Below, one piece after another: positions 51,921 to 60,289 of a stretch of 64,000 nt of DNA. Source of the stretch: JAEUHQ01 sp964538915 (GTDB lineage: Bacteria; Planctomycetota; UBA1135; UBA2386); NCBI GenBank assembly GCA_964538915.1, contig CAZIFB010000004.1, forward strand, positions 1 to 64,000. Reading direction: 5' to 3'. The translations under genes and the position numbers were made by a program. Positions within the stretch are counted from its first letter, which is position 1, and each line of letters opens with the position of its first letter. The notes under the pieces were generated by a model. It worked only from the letters and a program-made list of their open reading frames with translations. It searched no databases and was not told the DNA's origin.

Positions 51921-53243
51921 TCACTTCGCCTTGCCGCGCAGGATCTCGAGCGCCCTCTCGAGGATCGGATCGCCGGTCTCGAGGTCCTTGGCGGTGCACG
52001 CGACGAGCACGTCCGGCTTCAGCCCTTCGCCCTCGAACGGCGTGCCGTCGAGCCGCAGGTCCTGCCAGCTCGGGACGATCGCGGTGATGCCGTTGCCGAG
52101 ATCGAAGGGCTTCGGGTTGCCGCTGCTGCCGAACGTCGGCTGCCCCACCACCGTGCAGTCCTTCGCCTGCTGCAGCATCATCACGAACGACTCGTTGCTG
52201 CTCATCACGTAGCGGCTCGTCAGCACGGCGATCGGCTTGTCGTAGCGGCGGTCGGCGCCGTTGCCCGTGATCGAGCGCTCGAGGATCGGGCCGAAGCCGT
52301 CGAGACCCGAACGGTCGCGGTACCGGTTCTTCGCGTAGACCTTCGTGCCCTCGACGAACCACGCCGCGACCTTCTGCGCGAGCAGTTCGTCGCCGCCGCT
52401 GTTGGGCCGCACGTCGATCACCATCGCCTTCGTGTCCGCGAGTTCGGCGATCGCACCGCCGACGCGCTCCGGATCGACGTCCTTCGTCCACGCGCCGATC
52501 ATCAGGTAGCCGATGCCGTCGTCCGTGCGGCCCGCGATCACCTGGTCGCCGATGGCGGAGACCTTCGCGTAGCGGCGCAGCAGGTCGCGGCGGAAGAGCG
52601 GATCGACCGCGCGCGAGCCCGTGCCGAAGACGTCGTCGCCGAGCTTCAGGTACAGGTGCAGGTCGTCCGTCGGCTTCAGCATGTTCGCAGCGGCGGCCGC
52701 GAACCCGCGGTCCGTCTTCGCCGCGAGGACGGCGGGCGATCCGTCCTTCTCGAGCTTCTTCCAGTCCTTCACCCGCAGGTCGCGGTACGAGTAGCGCTCG
52801 GCGAGGACCCGCATCAGCTCGGCGAGCGCCTTCTGGTTGCGCTGCTTCTGCTCGCCGGCTGTACGCACCTTGCCCGGGATCGTCGAGAACGACCACGGCA
52901 CCGGGGCGAGCGCCACGCCTTCCGCGCTGCGGAAGTTCGACGCGGCGGGACAGTTCAGGCTGAGCGAGTACCGGTGGTCCGGCTCGAGTTCGACCTCGAG
53001 CACGACGGTCTTCGCGTCCTTCCACTTCGCTCGCCCCGTGGTCTTCGGAAAGCTCGCCCCGCCGCCGCAGAACGAGACGCCGTCCTCGCTCATCGCGCGG
53101 TCGAACACCGCGACCATCTGCTTCGTGGTCTTCGCGTCGACTTCGGCCAGGTGGGCCGGCGTCATCGACACGACCTTCGGCGCGTCCTGCGCCGCGAGAG
53201 CGACGGCGAGCGACAGCGACAGGGCAGCGGACACGATTCGCAT
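51921..53243 (-). CDS. Secreted S41-family (C-terminal-processing type) peptidase
   Basis: The protein has 440 residues from the ATG at 53241-53243, with a signal peptide (SAALSLSLAVALAAQ). An N-terminal Ig-like domain (about 30-110) precedes the S41 core. The core shows AMVIDVRPNSGGDELLAQKV, the nucleophile region TSRYVMSSNESFVMML, and VGQPTFGSSGNPKPFDLGNG, the usual S41 order. Only the PDZ part is not obvious. It likely trims proteins in the periplasm or outside the cell. It diverges from the ChaN-like gene. Confidence 0.85.
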   Translation of the reverse strand: MRIVSAALSLSLAVALAAQDAPKVVSMTPAHLAEVDAKTTKQMVAVFDRAMSEDGVSFCGGGASFPKTTGRAKWKDAKTVVLEVELEPDHRYSLSLNCPAASNFRSAEGVALAPVPWSFSTIPGKVRTAGEQKQRNQKALAELMRVLAERYSYRDLRVKDWKKLEKDGSPAVLAAKTDRGFAAAAANMLKPTDDLHLYLKLGDDVFGTGSRAVDPLFRRDLLRRYAKVSAIGDQVIAGRTDDGIGYLMIGAWTKDVDPERVGGAIAELADTKAMVIDVRPNSGGDELLAQKVAAWFVEGTKVYAKNRYRDRSGLDGFGPILERSITGNGADRRYDKPIAVLTSRYVMSSNESFVMMLQQAKDCTVVGQPTFGSSGNPKPFDLGNGITAIVPSWQDLRLDGTPFEGEGLKPDVLVACTAKDLETGDPILERALEILRGKAK

Positions 53244-53328
53244 GCGGACCTCCTCGGGCGCGCAGGATACCAGGAGCATCGGCGTGGCGGTGCTTGCGCC
53301 GCCGCTGCCGCGCGCGTGTCATCCGCGC

Positions 53329-55476
53329 ATGCTCCGCCGCCCGCTGCCGTTCGTCACCGCACTGGCCTTCGTCGCCGCAGCGCCCGCGCAGTCGCCGCGA
53401 CCGCTGCCCGACCTCGCCGCCGCGACGCGCGTCGTCGACACGAAGACCGGCGAACAGCTCGACTGGGCCGCGCTGCTCGAACGCCTCGCAAGGTTCGACG
53501 CCGTGTTCCTCGGCGAGACGCACGTCGACGACACCACACACCGCGTCGAACTCGCCGTGCTCGAGGGCCTGCTCGACAAGCGCGCAGGCAAGGTCGTGCT
53601 GTCGATGGAGATGTTCGAGCGCGACGTGCAGGGCGCCGTCGACGACTACCTGGCCGGCCGCATCGACGAGGGCGCGTTCCTGCAGCGCGCGCGCCCATGG
53701 CAGAACTACGACACCGCGTACCGCCCGCTGGTCGAAGCGGCGAAGGCGGCGAAGATCCCCGTCGTCGCCGCCAACTTCCCCGTCACGCTGCGTCGCAAAC
53801 TCGGCGGCGACGACCCGAAGTCCGCGATCGCGGCGCTCCCGCCGGGGCAACGCGCGTGGGTGCCGGCGGAGATCTTCGCGGCGAGCGACGGCTACTGGGA
53901 GCGCGTCGACCGGGCGGTGCGCGGCCACATGGGCGGTGGCGGCGGCGGCACCGCGGAGGAACGGCTCTACGACACGCAGAACCTGTGGGACAACGCGATG
54001 GGCGACGCCGTCGCGAAGGCGCGCGCGGCGCACGAGGGCTCGCTCGTGCTGCACGTCGCCGGCGGCTTCCACGTCGCGTACCGCGACGGCACGGCTGCGC
54101 AGTTCGCGCGGCGGGCGAAGGACGCGACGTTCGCGGTCGTCTCGATCGCGCCGACGCTCGGCGTGCACACCGCGCGGCCCGACCGCGACAAGGACCAGGC
54201 CGACTTCCTCGTCTACGCGGCGCCGATCGCGCGCGACTTCAACGAAGGCAACTTCGCGGTCAGCGTGCCGGCCGAACTGCGCTACCGGCTCGTGATGCCA
54301 GAGGTCACCCCCCCGACGGGGAAGTGGCCGCTGCTCGTGTGGCTTCCCGCGCGCACCACGCGCACCGAGGACGCCGTCGCGGTGTGGCGGCTCGCCGCCG
54401 GCAAGGACGCCGCGATCGCGGTGGTCGAAGCGCCGTTCCCCGAACTGCAGGACGATCTCGGGCTCGGCGGCCGCTACGCGTTCGGCGACGGCTTCCGCTC
54501 GGACTACTCGCGCGTCGCGCAGGGCATCGCGGGCATCGTCGAGTACCTGACGCGGCGCCTCGCGATCGACGCGACGAAGGTCGTCGTCGCGGGCGAAGGC
54601 GACGGCGGTGCCGCGGTGCTGTGGACAGCGCTCTACGGCGAATGGCTCGACGCGGACTTCGTCGCGATCGACCCGAGCGACCTGACGCGTCTGTCGATGG
54701 AAGGTCTGCCCGACCAGAAGCCGGTGGCGAAGTCGCTGCTCGTGCTCGCGCGCGACCCGGCGAACGCGCGCATCACGAAGGTCGTCGCCGACTACCAGAA
54801 GATCGGCACGCCGACGTCGGTCGGCAAGCTGGAGTCCGCCGAGGCGGCCCGTTACGAAGTCCGCCAGCGGCTGCGCCTCGGGTGGGAAGGCGACCGCCTC
54901 GCCACCGGGCGCCACCAGCTGCGGCTCGCGACCGACACGCCGCGAGCGCGCGAATGGCAGGAGCTGCACCGCCTCGCGCTGATGCAAGCGGGCCACGGCG
55001 CCAGCGTCGTCGAACCGGGCCAGCCGTTCGCCGACGAAGCGGCGGCCGGCAAGCCGCGACCGCTCGTGGTCGGCGGCGACGGACCCTGGCCCGTCGCGTC
55101 GTTCGCCAGCGGCACGGGGCTGCCGCTCGCGGGCGGACCGTTCGGCGGCACGACCGTCGTCGTGCTGCCCCCGGGCACCAGCGATACGGACAGAGCCGCG
55201 TGGCTCGAGCACGAGAAGAACAAGGTGCTGAAGCGCCGCAGCATGTTCGCGAACATCGCGATCGCGACAGCGGGCGCCGACGGCGATCTCGCGCTGTCGA
55301 AGGTGCTGACGAAGCTGAAGGCAATGGGCAGGTCGCGCGTGCTGATCGTGCCCGCCGTGTTCTGCGCCGACGGCGAGCAGATGCAGGCGATGAAGAAGTC
55401 GCTCGGCGACGCCGGCGCCGGCATGGACGTCGCGTGGTCGCCGGGCCTCGGCGCCGACCTGCCGCCCGTGCCGTAA
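53329..55476 (+). CDS. ChaN-like (haem-binding/Tiki) domain fused to an alpha/beta-hydrolase-like region
   Basis: The protein has 715 residues with a signal peptide (FVTALAFVAAAPAQ). The ChaN/Tiki-type domain (about 40-290) shows AVFLGETHVDDTTHRVELAVLEGL, SMEMFERDVQGAVDDYL and VLHVAGGFHVAYRDG. The second half (about 330-560) has an alpha/beta-hydrolase look: VVVAGEGDGGAAVLWTALYG is in place of the nucleophile elbow, but no G-x-S-x-G serine is there. The C-terminal 150 residues are uncharacterised. ChaN lipoproteins bind haem in Campylobacter; whether this one does is open. Confidence 0.8.
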   Translation: MLRRPLPFVTALAFVAAAPAQSPRPLPDLAAATRVVDTKTGEQLDWAALLERLARFDAVFLGETHVDDTTHRVELAVLEGLLDKRAGKVVLSMEMFERDVQGAVDDYLAGRIDEGAFLQRARPWQNYDTAYRPLVEAAKAAKIPVVAANFPVTLRRKLGGDDPKSAIAALPPGQRAWVPAEIFAASDGYWERVDRAVRGHMGGGGGGTAEERLYDTQNLWDNAMGDAVAKARAAHEGSLVLHVAGGFHVAYRDGTAAQFARRAKDATFAVVSIAPTLGVHTARPDRDKDQADFLVYAAPIARDFNEGNFAVSVPAELRYRLVMPEVTPPTGKWPLLVWLPARTTRTEDAVAVWRLAAGKDAAIAVVEAPFPELQDDLGLGGRYAFGDGFRSDYSRVAQGIAGIVEYLTRRLAIDATKVVVAGEGDGGAAVLWTALYGEWLDADFVAIDPSDLTRLSMEGLPDQKPVAKSLLVLARDPANARITKVVADYQKIGTPTSVGKLESAEAARYEVRQRLRLGWEGDRLATGRHQLRLATDTPRAREWQELHRLALMQAGHGASVVEPGQPFADEAAAGKPRPLVVGGDGPWPVASFASGTGLPLAGGPFGGTTVVVLPPGTSDTDRAAWLEHEKNKVLKRRSMFANIAIATAGADGDLALSKVLTKLKAMGRSRVLIVPAVFCADGEQMQAMKKSLGDAGAGMDVAWSPGLGADLPPVP

Positions 55477-55480
55477 CGGA

Positions 55481-56422
55481 TCAGCGCGGCAGGGAACGGA
55501 TCGACTCGGGGTCCTTCTTGAGCGCGCGCCACAGCGCCGCATGGGTGCGCTTGTGCACCTCGGCCGTGCGCAGACCGTTGTCGTCGCACACCTGGACCTT
55601 CGTCGCGTGCGCACCGTGGTCCGGCCGGCCGAGCACACGGTGCGGCGGCGCAGGCGGCGCCGCGCCGGCCGCATCGCGCGCGAGCGCGAGGAACGAGTAG
55701 GGCAGCGCCCGTGCATCGAGTCCGAGTTCGCGCTGCACGCGCACCCAGTCGCCGTCGGTGAACGCCTCCGGCGCCGGCGCCGCGAAGAAGTGGCACCAGT
55801 CGCGATCGTTGCCGAGCGTCGGGCACCGCCCCGCGTGCACACACGGCGCGATCACACGGAACGTGTCCACCATCGCGTCGCGCACCGCCGCGAGCCGGCG
55901 CGCAACCGCCTTGCTGCCAGGCTCGACGATCACGACACGACGGCTGCGTCCGATCAGGTCGCGCAGGGCGCGTTCACCATCCGAATCGAGTTCGCCGAGA
56001 ACGTGACTGACGAGCAGCACGTCGGGCGACAGCGCGGCGACGTCGCGGACGGCGCGGGCCGCGACTCCCGCGGCGTGCAGGGAGCGCGCCGCGAACGCCA
56101 TCGCCTTCGCCGACCGGTCGTGGCACAGCACCTCGCGCACACCGAAGCGCGCCGCGAACCGCCGCGCCGCGATGCCCGAACCGCAGCCGTGGTCGAGTAC
56201 GACGTCGGCGTCGGCGCGCTGGAACCCGCGGTCCGCGCACTCGGCGAGCGCGGCGTCCCACTTCCACCCGATGCGCGCCCCGAGCACGGCATCGTACGCG
56301 GCGAGGTCGGCGTCGCTGCGCCAGTAGTCCGCGAGCGCGCGTTCGCCGCGGCCTTCGTCGACGAACATCGTGCGAAGACGCTGCAGGCGTTCGATCAGGT
56401 CGCGCGAAGGTGCCGGCGTCAC
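55481..56422 (-). CDS. Rsm22-type small-subunit ribosomal methyltransferase
   Basis: The protein has 313 residues from the GTG at 56420-56422. The SAM site is VVLDHGCGSG (74-83). The Cys cluster APCVHAGRCPTLGN followed by DWCHFF (about 193-214) is the C-x2-H-x3-C-P...W-C-H-F signature of the Rsm22 family (methyltransferases of the mitochondrial and bacterial small subunit), where it likely holds an iron-sulphur centre or zinc. The start overlaps the preceding stop by four bases (GTGA), so it closes a three-gene operon. Confidence 0.88.
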   Translation of the reverse strand: MTPAPSRDLIERLQRLRTMFVDEGRGERALADYWRSDADLAAYDAVLGARIGWKWDAALAECADRGFQRADADVVLDHGCGSGIAARRFAARFGVREVLCHDRSAKAMAFAARSLHAAGVAARAVRDVAALSPDVLLVSHVLGELDSDGERALRDLIGRSRRVVIVEPGSKAVARRLAAVRDAMVDTFRVIAPCVHAGRCPTLGNDRDWCHFFAAPAPEAFTDGDWVRVQRELGLDARALPYSFLALARDAAGAAPPAPPHRVLGRPDHGAHATKVQVCDDNGLRTAEVHKRTHAALWRALKKDPESIRSLPR

Positions 56423-57138
56423 GCGACGACGTCCGCCGCCAGGACGGCGACCCCTGCCGGCGACGTCTCGCCCGGCAGCGCCAGACACACGAGCAGCGAC
56501 TGCACCTGTGCGGGCTTCGGCGGCAGCATCGCGCTCACGAGCACGCAGTCGCGCAGACCCTCGGTGAGTTCGGGCGGCACCACGATCGAAGGGGTCGGGC
56601 CCATCTCGTGGTACAGCGTCCACGCGATCGCTGCGTGGGCGGGACGCAGCTTGCGGCGGTCGGCGCGACGCATCGCGAACAGGCTCTTGGCGACGCGGGC
56701 GAGCGTCTCGGGCCGGTCGACGACCGCCGGATCGAACGACACCAGCACCGACGCGGGCAGCCACCGGTCGTTGTCGGGATCGAAGAACGCGTCGTTCGCC
56801 TGGACGAGTGCGGCCGGAACGACGAGCCCGCTGCGCCGCAATCGCTGGCGCACACGCTGCTCCTTCGTCCGTACGAAGCGCCCGGCGACGCCGAGGCCGG
56901 CGGCCACGAGTGCGAGGACCGCGCACCACGCCATCTCGGCGGGCGGCACGTCCTTCGTCGCGGTCGCGGCGTTCGCCATGCGCCAGATCTGGATGCCGAC
57001 GCCGATCCAACCCGGCCACTGCAGCATCCAGACGATGTCGCCCCACGGCATCGTGTCGTCGCGGAGGCCGAGCATCTTCTCGAGTTTGCCCTGCTTCTCG
57101 AGGTCGCGGAGGCGCCCACCGATCGCGGCGAGGTTCAC
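56419..57138 (-). CDS. Membrane protein of unknown function, middle gene of the rsm22 operon
   Basis: The protein has 239 residues from a GTG at 57136-57138. An N-terminal amphipathic part (LRDLEKQGKLEKMLGLR) is followed by hydrophobic segments (IVWMLQWPGWIGVGIQIW and MAWCAVLALVAAGLGVAG), then a soluble mixed domain. No named family. It overlaps both neighbours by four bases. The shared layout with the upstream gene (two helices, then a similar-sized soluble part) suggests related partners. Confidence 0.75.
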   Translation of the reverse strand: MNLAAIGGRLRDLEKQGKLEKMLGLRDDTMPWGDIVWMLQWPGWIGVGIQIWRMANAATATKDVPPAEMAWCAVLALVAAGLGVAGRFVRTKEQRVRQRLRRSGLVVPAALVQANDAFFDPDNDRWLPASVLVSFDPAVVDRPETLARVAKSLFAMRRADRRKLRPAHAAIAWTLYHEMGPTPSIVVPPELTEGLRDCVLVSAMLPPKPAQVQSLLVCLALPGETSPAGVAVLAADVVA

Positions 57139-57944
57139 TTCGCCCCCTCGCGCGGGAAGCGCTCGCACAACTGCTCGACGCCGTTGCCCCAGAGCGTGCT
57201 CTGCACGATGCGCGCGTGGCCGTCGTCGCGATCGGCCGGATCGAGCAGCACGAACACGAGCCGCGACGAGAACTCCTCGCGCGGCAGCAGCGGGATCGGC
57301 ACGGCGATGTGCGCGAGTTCGAACCCGTCGCCGATCGCGACCGGCACGGCGATGCGGTGCCCGTCGTCGACGCGGGCAGCGAGACCGCGTTTCACCGACG
57401 CGACGAAGACCTGCAGGTGCTCCGCGACCACCGCGCCGTCCGCGAGCAACGAACGGACGCGGTCGGCCGCGGCGACGAACGCCCGGAGGGCCGATGGCTC
57501 GAGTCCGGCGGGAGCGACCACCACCGCGGCGCACCGGACGTGCGCGAGCGACGGGTCCGCGAACGCCACGTCGGCGACGACGACCCCGGGCACCAGCACC
57601 GCACGTTCGCAGAAGTGGAGCGCCTTCTTCGTCGGCGGCCCGACCAGCGCCGCACGGACGGCGAGGCACGAGGCGGCGAGCGCGAAGATCCCCCACAGCC
57701 ACGGTCCGCGGGTGAAGCCGGCGACGATCAGCCCGACGGCGACCAGCGCCACACAGACGAGTTGCAAGGCGATCCCGCGCAGGGCGGCGCGGCCGGCCGA
57801 AGCGCCGCCGATCCAGTCGAAGAGGCGGTGTTCGCGCACGACGTCGAGCCGGGCGCGCTGCTCGGCGAAGAGCGCGCCGAGCGCTTCGACGTCGTCGGGC
57901 TCCACGTGGGTGAGCGCGGGCCCGAGGTGATCACCGGTCGCCAT
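57135..57944 (-). CDS. Membrane protein of unknown function, first gene of the rsm22 operon
   Basis: The protein has 269 residues from the ATG at 57942-57944. Two membrane helices (about 60-80 and 84-104: IALQLVCVALVAVGLIVAGF and LWGIFALAASCLAVRAALVG) are followed by a soluble domain (about 110-260) with CERAVLVPGVVVADVAFADP and DDGHARIVQSTLWG. No family recognised. It ends in a GTGA overlap with the next gene. Cellular role unknown. Confidence 0.75.
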   Translation of the reverse strand: MATGDHLGPALTHVEPDDVEALGALFAEQRARLDVVREHRLFDWIGGASAGRAALRGIALQLVCVALVAVGLIVAGFTRGPWLWGIFALAASCLAVRAALVGPPTKKALHFCERAVLVPGVVVADVAFADPSLAHVRCAAVVVAPAGLEPSALRAFVAAADRVRSLLADGAVVAEHLQVFVASVKRGLAARVDDGHRIAVPVAIGDGFELAHIAVPIPLLPREEFSSRLVFVLLDPADRDDGHARIVQSTLWGNGVEQLCERFPREGAK

Positions 57945-58139
57945 GCGTCGGCAGACGCTACTGCCCGCCCGCCGAGCGAGCCATCGAGAGCGCGAAGACC
58001 GGACCGCTCGCCGCGACGGACGCCGATCCGTGTGCGGCAGCCTCGCTCCTCCATGGCCACCGAACCCTCGCCCACGCCGCGCGGCCGGCTGCCGCGTTGC
58101 CCCCGTCGCGGCTGTCCCTACCATCCGGCGCGAAGAACC

Positions 58140-60164
58140 ATGCGTGCCCTGCTCCGTGCCCTGCCGTCCGTCGCCCTGCTCGCCGCACTCGCCGCGCAGG
58201 AGAACGGGTCGACGCCACCCGACGCGAAGGACGTGCTCGCGGCGATCACGCGCGCCGAGGGCATGCTGAAGAACAAGGAGGTCGAAGAAGCGATCCTCCT
58301 GTTGTGGCAGGCGATCGACCAGCTCGACCGTCTGCCGGCGAATCCGGTCCACGAGGCCGCGCGCCTGTCCGCCCTCTACCTGCTGCAGACCAACGATCCG
58401 CTCGAGGGGCGCCGCCGCGCGATGCTCACGAACGCAGCGAAAGGCCAGGTCGAACTCGCGGCGTTGTACCGCGGCAAGAAGTGGTTCGACGCGGCGAGCG
58501 ATCGCATCGACGTGGCAGCTCGGCTGGATCGCGACGTCGTCGGAAAGGAACGCGCGCTGCTCGACGCCGCACGACCGAAGCCGAAGCCGGGAACGGCCAC
58601 GCCGCCCGAGCCGGCGAAGCCGAAGGTCGATCCGCTGCTCGATCGCGCGAAGGCGCGCTTCGTCTACGGCGAGTGGCGCGAGGTCGAAGGCATGCTCGAA
58701 TGCGACCCCGGAGCGTCGAACTCCGAGTGGGTCGCGGACGCAGCGCACGCCGATCACGAGGTCGTCGTGGAGTTCCGTCCCGCGGACCCGGCCAAGCCGC
58801 ACAACCTCGCTCTCGCGGTCGGGCACGAACTGTCCCCGACGAGCAATTCGTTCGGCGGGTACCGCGCGATGGTCGCATGGAATCCGAAGCTGCAGCAGTA
58901 CTGGATCACCCTCTATCGCCTGCGCGACCACAAGAACACCGACCTCGCGCAGTCCTTGGTGACGCCGGCCCCGACACAGGACGGCTTCCGCCGCTTGTCG
59001 ATCCAGGTCCGGGGCAGCCGATTGCGCGCGCAGCTCGACGGCACCACGCCGATCGAGACCGATGCCGGCGAGCCGGTCCGCGGCACCGTCGGCCTGATGA
59101 TGGGCCTCGAGAACAACCCGACCTGCCCCGTTCGTTTCCGCAACCTGCGGATCGATCCGCTTCCGGCGGATGCGCCGACCGACGACGAACTGCGCGCGGA
59201 ACGCGCGGCAGAACGGCAAGGCGCGATCGCGGCGGCCGTCGATGCCGCGAAGGCGCACATCGCGAAGAAGGAACTGGAGCCGGCATCGTTGCGCCTGCGT
59301 GAGGCACTCGCGCTCGTCGACGCGCTCGAGGCCGGTGTCCTGCGCGACAACCTGGCGAAGACGATCGAGCCGATGCTGGCGCAGGCGGACTCGTTCGCCG
59401 CGAAGAGGAAGAAGACCGACCAGACCGTGGCGGCCGAATTCGTCCTTCTCGCCGACGCGTACGCGAAGAACGGCATGGTGCGCGTCGCCGAAGTGCTGGC
59501 GGGCACGGCCGTCCAGTTCGACCGCGGCCAGAGCGCGCGCCTCGACGCGGCTCGCGAAGCGGTGCAGAAGTGGAACGTCGCGCAGGCCGCCGCGCGCGCG
59601 GCCGAGCTGGTGCCGCCCACGGACGACGGAACCGCGCTCCGCGAATGGTTCGGCAAAGGGCGCAAACTCGACACCTACACGCAGGCGTTCGAAGTCGACG
59701 GCGCGGAAGCTCGGGTGCGCGGCCTGCTCCCCGATTCGTACGTCGGCTGGCTGCCGCCGCCGATGGCGAAGCCGATCACGAAGGCGCGGGTGCACGCTCA
59801 CCTGACGATGCCCGGCGAATCCGGCGGGCTCTGCTTCGACGTCGTCGACTCGACGCAGTTCGGCACGGCGTTCCTGACCCGACGTACGAAAGGGATGCGG
59901 CTCCACGTCTTCCGCCGCGTCGGAACGAGCTGGGTGCTGGTGCTCGAGCGCGAAGTACCGATGGACGCCTGGCGGCGGGACGCGTGGCACGCCCTCTCGG
60001 TCGAGTCGACGGAAGCGGGCGCCACCGTGACCTGCGCCGGCATCGAGGTGAAGGTGCCCCGCGCGTCGCTCGGCAAGGCGACCGGAGTGTTCGGCCTCTA
60101 CGCCGCCAACGGCCGGGCAGAGCCGCAGGACGTCGAACTCCGCGCGTTCCAAGTCGGGCCCTGA
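58140..60164 (+). CDS. Large secreted protein with concanavalin-like beta domains
   Basis: The protein has 674 residues from the ATG at 58140, with a signal peptide (LPSVALLAALAAQ). A TPR-like helical N-terminal part (about 25-150) is followed by two beta-rich regions that look like concanavalin/LamG or DUF1080-type sandwiches: RLSIQVRGSRLRAQLDGTTP with GTVGLMMGLENN, and later GLCFDVVDSTQFGTAFLTRR with GKATGVFGLYAANG. A helical region lies between. This type is common in planctomycete secretomes and may bind glycans. It is divergent from the rsm22 operon. Confidence 0.75.
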   Translation: MRALLRALPSVALLAALAAQENGSTPPDAKDVLAAITRAEGMLKNKEVEEAILLLWQAIDQLDRLPANPVHEAARLSALYLLQTNDPLEGRRRAMLTNAAKGQVELAALYRGKKWFDAASDRIDVAARLDRDVVGKERALLDAARPKPKPGTATPPEPAKPKVDPLLDRAKARFVYGEWREVEGMLECDPGASNSEWVADAAHADHEVVVEFRPADPAKPHNLALAVGHELSPTSNSFGGYRAMVAWNPKLQQYWITLYRLRDHKNTDLAQSLVTPAPTQDGFRRLSIQVRGSRLRAQLDGTTPIETDAGEPVRGTVGLMMGLENNPTCPVRFRNLRIDPLPADAPTDDELRAERAAERQGAIAAAVDAAKAHIAKKELEPASLRLREALALVDALEAGVLRDNLAKTIEPMLAQADSFAAKRKKTDQTVAAEFVLLADAYAKNGMVRVAEVLAGTAVQFDRGQSARLDAAREAVQKWNVAQAAARAAELVPPTDDGTALREWFGKGRKLDTYTQAFEVDGAEARVRGLLPDSYVGWLPPPMAKPITKARVHAHLTMPGESGGLCFDVVDSTQFGTAFLTRRTKGMRLHVFRRVGTSWVLVLEREVPMDAWRRDAWHALSVESTEAGATVTCAGIEVKVPRASLGKATGVFGLYAANGRAEPQDVELRAFQVGP

Positions 60165-60289
60165 TCTGCTGCGCGCTCCGCTGCCCGGCGAGCGGATTCC
60201 GCCGAACGCAACCCGCTCCGGCACACCCGCTCCTGCGCCGAAGCCATTGTGCGGGTGCACGGTACCGGCGAGTCGTCTAGATTCCGGGG

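Noticed and set aside
51814..55842. Very long open frame on the minus strand (1342 codons)
   Set aside because: It runs antisense to the ChaN-like and past the S41 genes; the product is Arg-rich with no domain. High GC leaves long open frames opposite real genes.
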